DNA of 5,424 nucleotides from an uncultured bacterium (GTDB taxonomy: Bacteria > Verrucomicrobiota > Lentisphaeria > Oligosphaerales > Oligosphaeraceae): positions 1-5,424 of the forward strand of contig CACZQQ010000447.1 in NCBI GenBank assembly GCA_902783355.1, written 5' to 3'. Shown here piece after piece: positions 1-5,424 of this stretch. Every line of letters starts with the position of its first letter. Within the stretch, counting starts at the first letter, position 1. The position numbers and the translations under genes are program-made. The notes under the pieces are model-generated. The model saw only the letters and a program-made list of their open reading frames with translations. It had not been told where the DNA came from and made no database searches.

Positions 1-258
1 ATCATCCTGCCGCAGGCCTTCAAGAACGTCCTGCCGGCGCTGGGCAACGAGTGCATCTCGCTGCTGAAGGAGACCTCCATCGTCGGCTACATCGCGGTGG
101 TCGACCTGACGAAGGCGGCGTCGCTTGTGCGCGCGCGCACCTTTGACGCCTTCTTCCCGCTGCTGTGCGTGGCGCTGGTCTACCTGATTCTGGTGCTGCT
201 GCTGAGCGCCCTCCAGGGGCAGTTGGAGAAGCGCCTGCGCGCCAGCGACCGCAAATGA
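1..258 (+). CDS. Polar amino acid ABC transporter permease, 3' end (HisM/GlnP type), partial
   Basis: This is the last 85 residues of an inner-membrane permease that forms the channel of a polar amino acid uptake ABC transporter. The reading frame is open from base 1, so the start lies outside the window. The visible part begins with [20 protein letters not shown], which matches the conserved ATPase-contacting loop and following segment of the His/Glu/Gln/Arg permease family (typical form: LPQALRNALPALGNEFISL). It continues with [20 protein letters not shown], also typical. A strongly hydrophobic last transmembrane helix (about residues 57-74, rich in Leu/Val) leads to a short charged tail ending in ASDRK. 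The ATPase gene follows on the same strand, as is usual for this class. The exact substrate cannot be read from this fragment. Confidence 0.93.
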   Translation: MILPQAFKNVLPALGNECISLLKETSIVGYIAVVDLTKAASLVRARTFDAFFPLLCVALVYLILVLLLSALQGQLEKRLRASDRK

Positions 259-261
259 GGG

Positions 262-267
262 GGAAGG
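262..267 (+). promoter_or_regulatory. Ribosome binding site deciding the ATPase start
   Basis: GGAAGG lies 5 bases before the ATG at 273, with a further GAGG just upstream. This favours 273 over the in-frame ATG at 255, which overlaps the permease stop codon and has no Shine-Dalgarno sequence at a suitable distance. Confidence 0.65.
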
Positions 268-272
268 TCACG

Positions 273-1034
273 ATGGAACAGAAGAAGAACGAAGCGGCCG
301 CGTCGGACGTGGCCATCCGCGTGGAGGATCTCCACAAGTCCTTTGGCGAGCTCGAGGTGCTCAAGGGCATCAGCGACACCATCCGGAAGGGCGAGAAGGT
401 GGTCGTCATCGGCCCCTCCGGCTCCGGCAAGTCCACCTATCTGCGCTGCCTGAACCTGCTGGAGCAGCCCACCAGCGGCCGCATCTACGTGCACGGCGAG
501 GAGATCACGAACCCGCGCTGCAAGGTGGACGCGCTGCGCCGCCGCATGGGCATGGTCTTCCAGCACTTCAACCTCTTCCCCCACAAGACGATTCTCGAGA
601 ACATCACGCTGGCGCCCATCCACGAGGGCATCATGGGCCGCGCGGAGGCCGAGGAGAAGGCCATGTATCTGCTGAACCGCATCGGCCTGCCCGACAAGGC
701 GTCGGAGTACCCGGGCATGCTCTCCGGCGGCCAGAAGCAGCGCGTCGCCATCGTGCGCGCCCTCGCCATGAACCCCGACGTCATGCTCTTCGACGAGCCG
801 ACGTCGGCCCTCGACCCCGAGATGGTGGGCGAGGTCCTCGCGCTCATGAAGGAGCTGGCGGTCGCGGGCATGACGATGGTGGTCGTCACCCACGAGATGG
901 GCTTCGCGCGCGAGGTCGGCACCCGCGTCTGCTTCATGGACGAGGGGCAGCTCATGGAGCAGAACACGCCCGAGGCCTTCTTCGCCAACCCGAAGCATCC
1001 GCGCCTCAAGGACTTCCTGGCCAAGGTGCTGTAA
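273..1034 (+). CDS. Polar amino acid ABC transporter ATP-binding protein (GlnQ/HisP type)
   Basis: The 253-residue cytoplasmic ATPase powers the amino acid importer whose permease precedes it. The family is usually about 240-260 aa, so the gene is full length. Visible motifs in order: A-loop region with F24, Walker [10 protein letters not shown] at 47-55, Q-loop at Q97 in [10 protein letters not shown] (the FQ.FNLFPH form is typical of polar amino acid importers), ABC signature LSGGQKQR at 150-157, Walker B VMLFDEP at 170-176 with catalytic E175, D-loop SALD at 178-181, and switch His H207 in VTHEMGFA. The end, from F.ANPKHPR onward, is also typical. Small departures from the common pattern are K155 in the signature (usually Q) and IVRALAM instead of IARALAM; neither should abolish activity. 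Very high GC at third positions matches the permease. The true substrate is unknown; Glu/Gln, His or Arg are the usual options. Confidence 0.96.
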   Translation: MEQKKNEAAASDVAIRVEDLHKSFGELEVLKGISDTIRKGEKVVVIGPSGSGKSTYLRCLNLLEQPTSGRIYVHGEEITNPRCKVDALRRRMGMVFQHFNLFPHKTILENITLAPIHEGIMGRAEAEEKAMYLLNRIGLPDKASEYPGMLSGGQKQRVAIVRALAMNPDVMLFDEPTSALDPEMVGEVLALMKELAVAGMTMVVVTHEMGFAREVGTRVCFMDEGQLMEQNTPEAFFANPKHPRLKDFLAKVL

Positions 1035-1046
1035 GCCTTATGAAAT

Positions 1047-1051
1047 GAGGG
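1047..1051 (+). promoter_or_regulatory. Ribosome binding site of the small cassette gene
   Basis: GAGGG lies 3-4 bases before the ATG at 1055, inside the 20-bp gap behind the ATPase stop. The spacing is slightly short but usable. No separate promoter was recognised in this gap, so the cassette could be read from the transporter operon or from a promoter inside the ATPase gene. Confidence 0.45.
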
Positions 1052-1054
1052 CAG

Positions 1055-1306
1055 ATGCCAGAGAAACACATTACACATATTAGAATGGCCGATGGCAGAC
1101 TGGCCCCTGTCAAATATGTGACGGAGGAAGCGCTGCAGCCGGAATACGTGCGCAGGCTGGCGAAGTCCGCCAGGGAGGCCAGCCGTGCCGCAATACGCCG
1201 TCTGCAGGCCGCAGGCATCCCTGCCTACTATATCAAGGGGCGTGATCTTGTGCGCCTGCTTCCGGACGGACGCGAGGAAATCGTTGAGGAGAATCTTCTC
1301 AAATGA
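1055..1306 (+). CDS. Small protein upstream of zeta-like toxin; putative antitoxin
   Basis: This 83-residue soluble protein has no signal peptide or membrane segment and no recognised catalytic motif. The N-terminal stretch HIRMADGRLAPVKYVTEEAL looks like a beta hairpin. A basic, Ala-rich helix follows (about residues 28-52, YVRRLAKSAREASRAAIRRL). The end, AGIPAYYIKGRDLVRLLPDG plus a Glu-rich tail, again looks like a strand pair. I recall similar small proteins with a Y..-G-LVR-PDG ending next to zeta-type toxin genes, but could not check this. Its stop overlaps the start of the zeta-like gene by 4 bp (ATGA), so the two are probably translationally coupled. From position and size it is most simply the neutralising partner of that protein. 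The evidence for the antitoxin role is context only. An accessory nucleotide- or DNA-binding role is possible. Confidence 0.6.
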   Translation: MPEKHITHIRMADGRLAPVKYVTEEALQPEYVRRLAKSAREASRAAIRRLQAAGIPAYYIKGRDLVRLLPDGREEIVEENLLK

Positions 1307-2025
1307 TTTCGCGGATGCGCATCTTTGCGGGACCGAATGGCTCAGGCAAGAGCACGCTGGCGCACTGGCTCTCTGAAGACTATGCGGTCAATCTCTACAG
1401 GCACATCAATGCGGATGTCCTTTTCGCGGAGATCAAGGAGACGCGACGGACGGCGTGCCCCTTTCCGATGGAGACGGCTTCCCTTGTTGCCTTCGCACAG
1501 GGGACGACATATCCCGTTGAACAGAAAGGATTCTTCACTCAAGGCAGCATCCGCGTGGAAGACGAAAGTGTCGTCTTTGAGGCGGAGGCGGTCAATTCCT
1601 ACACGGTTGCCCTGCTGGCGGATTTCTATCGGCACGAATGTCTGTCCAGAGAGGAGAGCTTCTCTTTTGAGACGGTCTTCTCGCATCCTTCTAAAATCGA
1701 CATCCTCAAGGAGGCCCGTCTCAAAGGGTACCGCACCTATTTGTATTTTGTGGCGACGGAGGATCCCAAGCTCAACCTCACACGTATTGCCAGCCGGGTT
1801 CTGGAAGGCGGGCACGATGTGCCGCCCGACAAGATCATTGCGCGTTTTCAGCGCTGCCTTGACAATGCAGGGGCGGCGCTTCCCTATCTGGACCGCGCCT
1901 TCTTCTTTGACAACACAGGAACGGACTTCCGCTTCATTGCCGAGGCCAACGAAGGGGAGTGGCAATTTTATACGTCATCGTTACCGCAGTGGTTCAAGAA
2001 GGCGCTCAGGCGCGCTTGGGCTTAG
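1303..2025 (+). CDS. Zeta toxin family P-loop protein (COG4185-like kinase/ATPase)
   Basis: This 240-residue cytoplasmic P-loop protein resembles zeta toxins, which phosphorylate UDP-N-acetylated amino sugars and so block cell-wall synthesis. COG4185 members are related, but the substrates of most are unproven. Visible motifs: Walker A GPNGSGKST at 10-18 right after the first strand; HINADVLF at 34-41, with D38 in the place of the substrate/catalytic Asp; SFSFETVFSHPSK at 119-131 (the F-x-FET motif characteristic of this group, E123); the strand YRTYLYFVAT at 143-152; R161 and R165 in the LTRIASRVLEGGHDVP segment at 159-174, a hallmark of the family; and FFDNTG at 201-206. Start 1303 is supported by GAGGAG 11 bases upstream and by the ATGA overlap. 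About 75 residues lie between the NAD and FET motifs, more than in the shortest members. Base composition is clearly lower in GC than the flanking genes (lines sampled by hand: 50-53% against 68% in the ATPase), consistent with acquisition by transfer. Toxicity is inferred. Confidence 0.85.
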   Translation: MISRMRIFAGPNGSGKSTLAHWLSEDYAVNLYRHINADVLFAEIKETRRTACPFPMETASLVAFAQGTTYPVEQKGFFTQGSIRVEDESVVFEAEAVNSYTVALLADFYRHECLSREESFSFETVFSHPSKIDILKEARLKGYRTYLYFVATEDPKLNLTRIASRVLEGGHDVPPDKIIARFQRCLDNAGAALPYLDRAFFFDNTGTDFRFIAEANEGEWQFYTSSLPQWFKKALRRAWA

Positions 2026-2028
2026 TGA

Positions 2029-2871
2029 CTATCTCTGCTGGCGGTATTGCAGCGGGGTGCAGCCGTATTTCTGCTTGAAGAGGCGGAAGAAGTGGCTTGT
2101 GCTCCGGAGGCCGCACTCCTCGATGATGGAGTAGATGTCCTTCGTGCCGAGGGTGAGGCAGACGGCGGCGTGTTCCAGCCGCAGGTTGTTGAAGAGGTCG
2201 CGCGGCAGAAGTCCGGCGTGCTTCTTGAGGAGGCGGCTGATGTGTTCGAGCGTGTAGCCGCTGATCTTCTCCAGCGCGCGTGGCCCCATCTGGAGCCACT
2301 GGGGCGCGTCCAGCTTGGCGATGGTCTGCTGGAGCCATTCGGGGCAGGCGGCGAAGGGGTCGCTGCCGCGCCGTTCCATGAGGAAGAGGAAGTTGAAGAG
2401 GAACCTGTCGAGGGCGAAGGCGCGCTTTGTGTCCAGTAGCATCTCCTTGAGGCCCTGGCGGATGGCGGTCAAGTCCATGGGGGACATGCGATAGCGGCGC
2501 GGGATTGTCGGGTCCTCCATCCATCGGCGCGCCATGACCAGGTTGTATTCGTCGCAGAAGCGTTTCAGGTGGTCTGTCTCGAAGGCGAGGTTGTAGAAGA
2601 AAAGCGTATGGCCGGGCAGAGCGTGCACCTCGTGGATGTCGCTTGGGCGCACAAGGTAGATTTCATTCTCCAGGAAGGGCTCCTCGACGCCGTTGAAGGT
2701 CTGGATGCCGCTGCCGGCCAGGCCGCACTCGATCTCGAAGAAGTCGTGGTCGTGGAGAGGGACTACGTTGTTTTCGGTGATGATGTGGCGCCTGGCGTGT
2801 CCGACCGTGCCCGGCAGGGTGGAGTGGACCATCGAGAAGAGGATGTGCTTGACCTGGGGAGGCGTCTTCAT
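2029..2871 (-). CDS. AraC-family transcriptional regulator with N-terminal cupin sensor domain
   Basis: This 280-residue DNA-binding regulator has the classic two-part AraC layout. The N-terminal cupin-like sensing domain (about 20-130) shows [18 protein letters not shown] at 38-55 and [14 protein letters not shown] at 72-85, the two usual metal/ligand-pocket strands. The C-terminal double helix-turn-helix (about 180-280) includes [20 protein letters not shown] and the end segment [20 protein letters not shown] (from 249) then YGCTPLQYR, the family signature. The gene is open further upstream to an ATG at 2985. However, codons 2985-2872 are AT-rich at third positions (GAT, GAA, AAA, ATA, AAT, ATT), while codons from 2871 onward end almost only in G or C, so 2871 is the preferred start; neither candidate has a clear Shine-Dalgarno sequence. 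It is divergent from the pseudopilin-like gene, its most likely target. Such cupin AraC proteins usually sense sugars; the ligand here is unknown. Confidence 0.9.
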   Translation of the reverse strand: MKTPPQVKHILFSMVHSTLPGTVGHARRHIITENNVVPLHDHDFFEIECGLAGSGIQTFNGVEEPFLENEIYLVRPSDIHEVHALPGHTLFFYNLAFETDHLKRFCDEYNLVMARRWMEDPTIPRRYRMSPMDLTAIRQGLKEMLLDTKRAFALDRFLFNFLFLMERRGSDPFAACPEWLQQTIAKLDAPQWLQMGPRALEKISGYTLEHISRLLKKHAGLLPRDLFNNLRLEHAAVCLTLGTKDIYSIIEECGLRSTSHFFRLFKQKYGCTPLQYRQQR

Positions 2872-2960
2872 GGCATGGAAGGGGTTGTTTTGGGAATCGC
2901 GTTCTGCGGTACTATATTCCAAAATATCAATGCAGGGCGTATTTTGGATGAAATCGCCTA

Positions 2961-2974
2961 TTGCCTTTTGCCTT
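2961..2974. repeat. Tandem direct repeat, 2 x TTGCCTT
   Basis: Two adjacent perfect 7-bp copies (2961-2967 and 2968-2974) are followed by a run of T. They lie in the AT-rich divergent control region and cover the candidate -35 element of the pseudopilin-like gene. This could be a regulator half-site pair or a simple slippage repeat. Confidence 0.6.
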
Positions 2975-2990
2975 TTTTCATCCATATTAT
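2961..2990 (+). promoter_or_regulatory. Candidate sigma70-type promoter for the pseudopilin-like gene
   Basis: TTGCCT (2961-2966) and TATTAT (2985-2990) are separated by 18 bases, which would place transcription start near 2997 and give a leader of about 40 bases before the ATG at 3038. The match is 4/6 and 5/6 to the E. coli consensus. The -35 falls inside a TTGCCTT tandem repeat. Prediction by eye only. Confidence 0.4.
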
Positions 2991-3015
2991 GTCAGATTAC
3001 GTTTTTTCAACCCAA
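2986..3015 (-). promoter_or_regulatory. Candidate minus-strand promoter for the AraC-family gene
   Basis: On the minus strand TTGGGT (3015-3010) and CATAAT (2991-2986) are 18 bases apart. Transcription would start near 2979, downstream of the ATG at 2985 and about 108 bases before the preferred start at 2871, which agrees with the shorter protein. Its -10 shares bases with the -10 of the plus-strand candidate. Prediction by eye only. Confidence 0.3.
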
Positions 3016-3023
3016 CAACCCAA
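3008..3023. repeat. Tandem direct repeat, 2 x CAACCCAA
   Basis: Two adjacent perfect 8-bp copies (3008-3015 and 3016-3023) lie immediately before the Shine-Dalgarno sequence of the pseudopilin-like gene and overlap the candidate -35 of the AraC-family gene. They fall in the expected 5' leader of the plus-strand transcript, so they could act on DNA (operator) or RNA. Confidence 0.65.
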
Positions 3024-3024
3024 C

Positions 3025-3031
3025 GGAGAAG
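3025..3031 (+). promoter_or_regulatory. Ribosome binding site of the pseudopilin-like gene
   Basis: GGAGAAG begins directly after the CAACCCAA repeats, with 9 bases between GGAG and the ATG at 3038. It fixes the start there although the frame is open much further upstream, and the start also places the charged MRRK and the hydrophobic helix at the very N-terminus as the family requires. Confidence 0.75.
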
Positions 3032-3037
3032 TCAACC

Positions 3038-3799
3038 ATGCGCAGAAAGTTCACGCTCATCGAGCTGCTTGTCGTCATCGCCATCATCGCCATCCTCGCG
3101 GCCATGCTGCTGCCGGCGCTTGCCAAGGCGCGCGAGAAGGCCCGCGCCACCACCTGCCTCTCCAACATGAAGCAGTGCGGCACCCTCTTCCTGATGTACG
3201 CCGACGACAGCAACGACTACTTCCCGCCCAACTACGACGGCGACGACGCCGACGCGCAGGGGCAGTGGATCTGGATCGCCCACCTGGCCATCCTGAAGTA
3301 CGTGAACGTCGCGTGGGCGGACCCCGCCTCCTACCATGGGGCGGGCACGACGCGCGACAGGGCTATCCGCTGCTCGACCCTCAACACGGCCGCCACGACC
3401 GACGGCTACAGCATGAAGCACAGCTACGGCTCCAACCAGCGCGTCGGCACCAACGCGGACTGGGGCTGCAGCCGCACCACGCATCTGGTCCCGTCCGGCC
3501 ACACCGCCATCTGGGCCGAGACCCCCTCCAGCTACCTGATGCTCACGGACTCCGTCCGCAGCAAGACCACCAACCAGTTCGGTGCCCAGTGGCACACCGC
3601 CAACGCCCAGAGCAACCTCTTCTGCATCCATCTGCGCCATCTCGACGCCGCCAACTGCCTCTTCGCCGACGGACACGCCGCCCCCATGCGCTACAACAAC
3701 TTCACCACGGCGGATGCCTCCGGCAAATACGAGATCGGCGGCCAGATGGGGGCGCGCAGCGACAAGAAGGTCAACATTGTCTACGAGCCTTATAACTGA
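3038..3799 (+). CDS. Type II secretion/prepilin-like protein with C-terminal H-X9-DG motif
   Basis: This 253-residue protein has a type IV prepilin-like N-terminus. A short basic leader MRRK is followed by [20 protein letters not shown] (5-24), the methylated-pilin helix with the conserved Glu at position 5 of the mature form (E9 here). Then comes a charged Ala/Lys/Arg helix ([12 protein letters not shown], 29-40). The C-terminal [12 protein letters not shown] at 201-212 has His followed by exactly nine residues and Asp-Gly, the prepilin-processing-associated H-X9-DG motif. The domain between is Gly/Ser/Thr/Trp rich with several Cys and is presumably exported and membrane- or surface-associated. 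The residue before the expected prepilin-peptidase cut is Lys (K4) instead of the usual Gly. The secreted-protein gene follows after 24 bp, probably in one operon; the AraC-family gene is divergent. A role in a true pilus or type II secretion machine is not shown, since no assembly genes are nearby. Confidence 0.9.
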   Translation: MRRKFTLIELLVVIAIIAILAAMLLPALAKAREKARATTCLSNMKQCGTLFLMYADDSNDYFPPNYDGDDADAQGQWIWIAHLAILKYVNVAWADPASYHGAGTTRDRAIRCSTLNTAATTDGYSMKHSYGSNQRVGTNADWGCSRTTHLVPSGHTAIWAETPSSYLMLTDSVRSKTTNQFGAQWHTANAQSNLFCIHLRHLDAANCLFADGHAAPMRYNNFTTADASGKYEIGGQMGARSDKKVNIVYEPYN

Positions 3800-3823
3800 T
3801 TGGCGTGTAAGTAGTTACATAAA

Positions 3824-5424
3824 ATGAAGCGTTTCCTCGCCATTCTGGCTCTGGCGGCGGCGATGCCGTTCGTTGCCGCCGAACTGCCGCCCTCCTGGGC
3901 CACGTGGCTCTCCCTCGACTTCGAGAACGGCGAGTTCTTCTCGCCGGAACGGAGCGCGGAACGTGGCCGCATCGGCGATTCGTCGTGGCGCAACCTGAAG
4001 GCGCCCGGCGGCACCATCGTCAAAGCCGACGGCGCGCACGGGCAGGCGCTTCAGGTGGCGCGCGCCGACGGCGGCTACGCGGCGCTCCTGAGCGGCGTCA
4101 AGCCCGTCCCCGAAGGCTGCGACTTCACGGTGGCCTGCGACCTCAACCTGGGGCAGGGCGGCAGCATCTACCTCTCGGTCTACGGCGCCAAGCCCCTCGG
4201 CGGCCTCATGCCCACCGGCGGCGGCATGCTCAAGGTGCAGCACAACGGCGCCTGGAAACTGACGGACATCCTCCTGCCCACGGAGTGGTTCCACGCGGAG
4301 ATGCGCTTCAGGCCCGCCCAGGGCGTCTACGACGTCTGCGTCACCCTGCCGGACGGCACCGTGCAGACCGCCGCCGGCAACGGCATGGCCGCCGTCGAGC
4401 CCGTCAGGCTCATCCACGCGGGCAACATCCCGCCCGTCGGCAACAAGGGCTGCGTGGACAACGTGGTCGTCACCTACAGCCGCCTGACGGAGACGGCGGG
4501 GCGCGAGGACGTGGCGCACGCGAAGGACGCGTCGGTCGTCCTCACCGCCGGCGACAACCAACCCGTGACGCTGCCCTACACCTTCACGGAGGGCGCGCGC
4601 GACGTCTTCCTCTCCGTGGACCTTAAGCAGCTGGCGGACATCGGCTCCATCGCCTTCTTCGGCAGCGACGGCCTCCGCGGCCGCGCGACGGGCACCAACG
4701 CGGGCGGTCAGCGCGTCCAGCTGGCGACGCCCGTCAAGTTCGTCAAGACAGGCAAGGGCATCCAGGCCGACTTCGACCACAGCATCTACGACAAGCTGAA
4801 GCTGTCGGTCTCGGGCGAGCCGGGCATGGTGCTGGAGGGCTTCGCCGTCTACCGCCATCAGGCCGGCCGCAATTTGCTGGACAAGGCCTTTGCGGAGGCG
4901 GTTGAGGGTGACTTTGAACTTCCTGTCTATGAAGGAGATGCGTCTGCCGAACTGCATCTTTTCAACCGCACGGAGAAACCCGTCGAGGTGACGGTCTCGC
5001 TGGTGGAGCGCAGCAGCGGCCAGGTTGTGCGCGCGGCGGAGGCGCGGACGCTGCAGCCCGGCAGGAACGTCGTCGCCGTTCCGCTGGCGGGACTTCCCGC
5101 CGGAGAGTACTTCGCCGTCGTGCAGGAGAAGACGGCCAATGGCGACGGCGGCCAGCTGAAGCGCCTTCTGCGCCGCCAGCAGACCGTCGAGACGCCTGCC
5201 GCCGAGGTGACGCCCTTCACGGGCGAAAAGATGTATTTCCCTGACATGCACTATCTTGAGAAGGCGGATGGCATTGTCTTCCGTCAGGGCGTGGCGGAGG
5301 CCTTCCAGGTCTCCCGCAGCAAGATGACGCCGGATGCGGTCATGCAGCACGGCGAGACCATCTACCTGCACGACGGCAAGGTCTGCGTCGGCTTCTTCAC
5401 CACCGACGGCGGCATGCGCGACGC
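3824..5424 (+). CDS. Large secreted multi-domain beta-rich protein, unknown function, partial (3' end missing)
   Basis: The frame is open from the ATG at 3824 to the window end (533 complete codons), so the C-terminus is missing. A clear Sec signal peptide, MKRFLAILALAAAMPFVAA, with probable cleavage after A19, supports this start; only a weak ribosome binding site is visible. Residues about 29-220 run from WLSLDFENG to DNVVVTYSRL, the beginning and end pattern of LamG/concanavalin-like beta-sandwich domains, often carbohydrate binding. Residues 221-349 are another beta-rich segment with no recognised motif. Residues about 373-436 (AELHLFNRTEKPVEVTVSLV to LPAGEYFAVV) look like an Ig/fibronectin-like fold. 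From 462 on, a further domain starts (FTGEKMYFPDM, then ETIYLHDGKVCVGFF) that I cannot place; a propeller or glycoside-hydrolase-like domain could follow outside the window. Codon use changes near residue 350 from almost pure G/C third bases to mixed. It is likely co-transcribed with the pseudopilin-like gene. Confidence 0.8.
   Translation, partial: MKRFLAILALAAAMPFVAAELPPSWATWLSLDFENGEFFSPERSAERGRIGDSSWRNLKAPGGTIVKADGAHGQALQVARADGGYAALLSGVKPVPEGCDFTVACDLNLGQGGSIYLSVYGAKPLGGLMPTGGGMLKVQHNGAWKLTDILLPTEWFHAEMRFRPAQGVYDVCVTLPDGTVQTAAGNGMAAVEPVRLIHAGNIPPVGNKGCVDNVVVTYSRLTETAGREDVAHAKDASVVLTAGDNQPVTLPYTFTEGARDVFLSVDLKQLADIGSIAFFGSDGLRGRATGTNAGGQRVQLATPVKFVKTGKGIQADFDHSIYDKLKLSVSGEPGMVLEGFAVYRHQAGRNLLDKAFAEAVEGDFELPVYEGDASAELHLFNRTEKPVEVTVSLVERSSGQVVRAAEARTLQPGRNVVAVPLAGLPAGEYFAVVQEKTANGDGGQLKRLLRRQQTVETPAAEVTPFTGEKMYFPDMHYLEKADGIVFRQGVAEAFQVSRSKMTPDAVMQHGETIYLHDGKVCVGFFTTDGGMRD

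Noticed and set aside
255..272. ATPase start at 255, overlapping the permease stop (ATGA)
   Set aside because: It has no ribosome site at a suitable distance, whereas 273 has GGAAGG 5 bases upstream. The extra six residues are not needed by the family, though this start cannot be fully excluded.
180..998. A 272-codon minus-strand frame opposite the ABC ATPase
   Set aside because: It is an antisense shadow of a clearly real gene, with low-complexity His/Arg/Ala/Leu-rich composition.
1032..1040. TAAG-C-CTTA palindrome behind the ATPase as a terminator or operator
   Set aside because: The arms are only 4 bp, with no GC-rich stem and no T run; it is too short to support.
1342..1965. Minus-strand frame opposite the zeta-like gene
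   Set aside because: There are no recognisable motifs, while the plus strand carries Walker A, FET and GGHDVP motifs.
1994..2020. Imperfect GC-rich hairpin near the end of the zeta-like gene as a bidirectional terminator
   Set aside because: The arms match only partly and no T run follows on either strand; it lies within coding sequence.
2693..3037. Upstream in-frame extension of the pseudopilin-like protein
   Set aside because: It overlaps the AraC-family gene antisense. The [11 protein letters not shown] prepilin-type N-terminus and the GGAGAAG ribosome site fix the start at 3038.
2569..3795. A 408-codon plus-strand frame crossing the divergent region and the pseudopilin gene
   Set aside because: It spans the promoter region and reads the pseudopilin gene out of frame, giving Arg/His/Gln-rich low-complexity sequence.
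3815..5371. A 518-codon open frame on the minus strand opposite the secreted protein gene
   Set aside because: Its sequence is Arg/Ala/Gly/Val/His-biased with no domain pattern, as expected from the antisense of high-GC codons. The plus-strand frame has a signal peptide and recognisable beta-sandwich patterns.

Overview
The window is GC-rich bacterial DNA, most likely from a member of the Lentisphaerota (Victivallales-like) or a close relative in the PVC group. The main clue is the pseudopilin-like protein at 3038-3799. It has the N-terminus [20 protein letters not shown] followed by a charged Ala/Lys/Arg helix, and a C-terminal H-X9-DG motif. As I recall, Victivallis-type genomes carry this family in very large numbers. 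Planctomycete relatives usually read more like [17 protein letters not shown]. The taxonomic call is inference from protein style; no rRNA or marker gene is present.

Left part (1-1034, +): the 3' end of a polar amino acid ABC transporter permease (HisM/GlnP type) and, after a 14-bp gap, the complete ATPase of the same transporter (GlnQ/HisP type). The window edge cuts the operon, so the substrate-binding protein is not visible.

Middle (1055-2025, +): a two-gene cassette with lower GC. A small 83-aa protein overlaps by 4 bp (ATGA) a 240-aa P-loop protein of the zeta-toxin/COG4185 kinase-like family. It reads as a toxin-antitoxin-like module placed directly behind the transporter operon. It ends 3 bp from the end of a convergent AraC-family regulator gene.

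Right part (2029-5424): an AraC-family regulator on the minus strand, a short AT-rich divergent control region with two kinds of short tandem repeat and candidate overlapping promoters, then on the plus strand the H-X9-DG pseudopilin-like gene. It is followed 24 bp later by a large secreted multi-domain beta-rich protein that runs off the window (533 residues visible). The layout suggests a cupin-type AraC sensor controlling a pseudopilin plus a Sec-exported, possibly carbohydrate-binding protein, which would be a small glycan-response locus. The function of the secreted protein is not identified and that link is inference.

No rRNA, tRNA, CRISPR array, insertion sequence or convincing Rho-independent terminator was seen.
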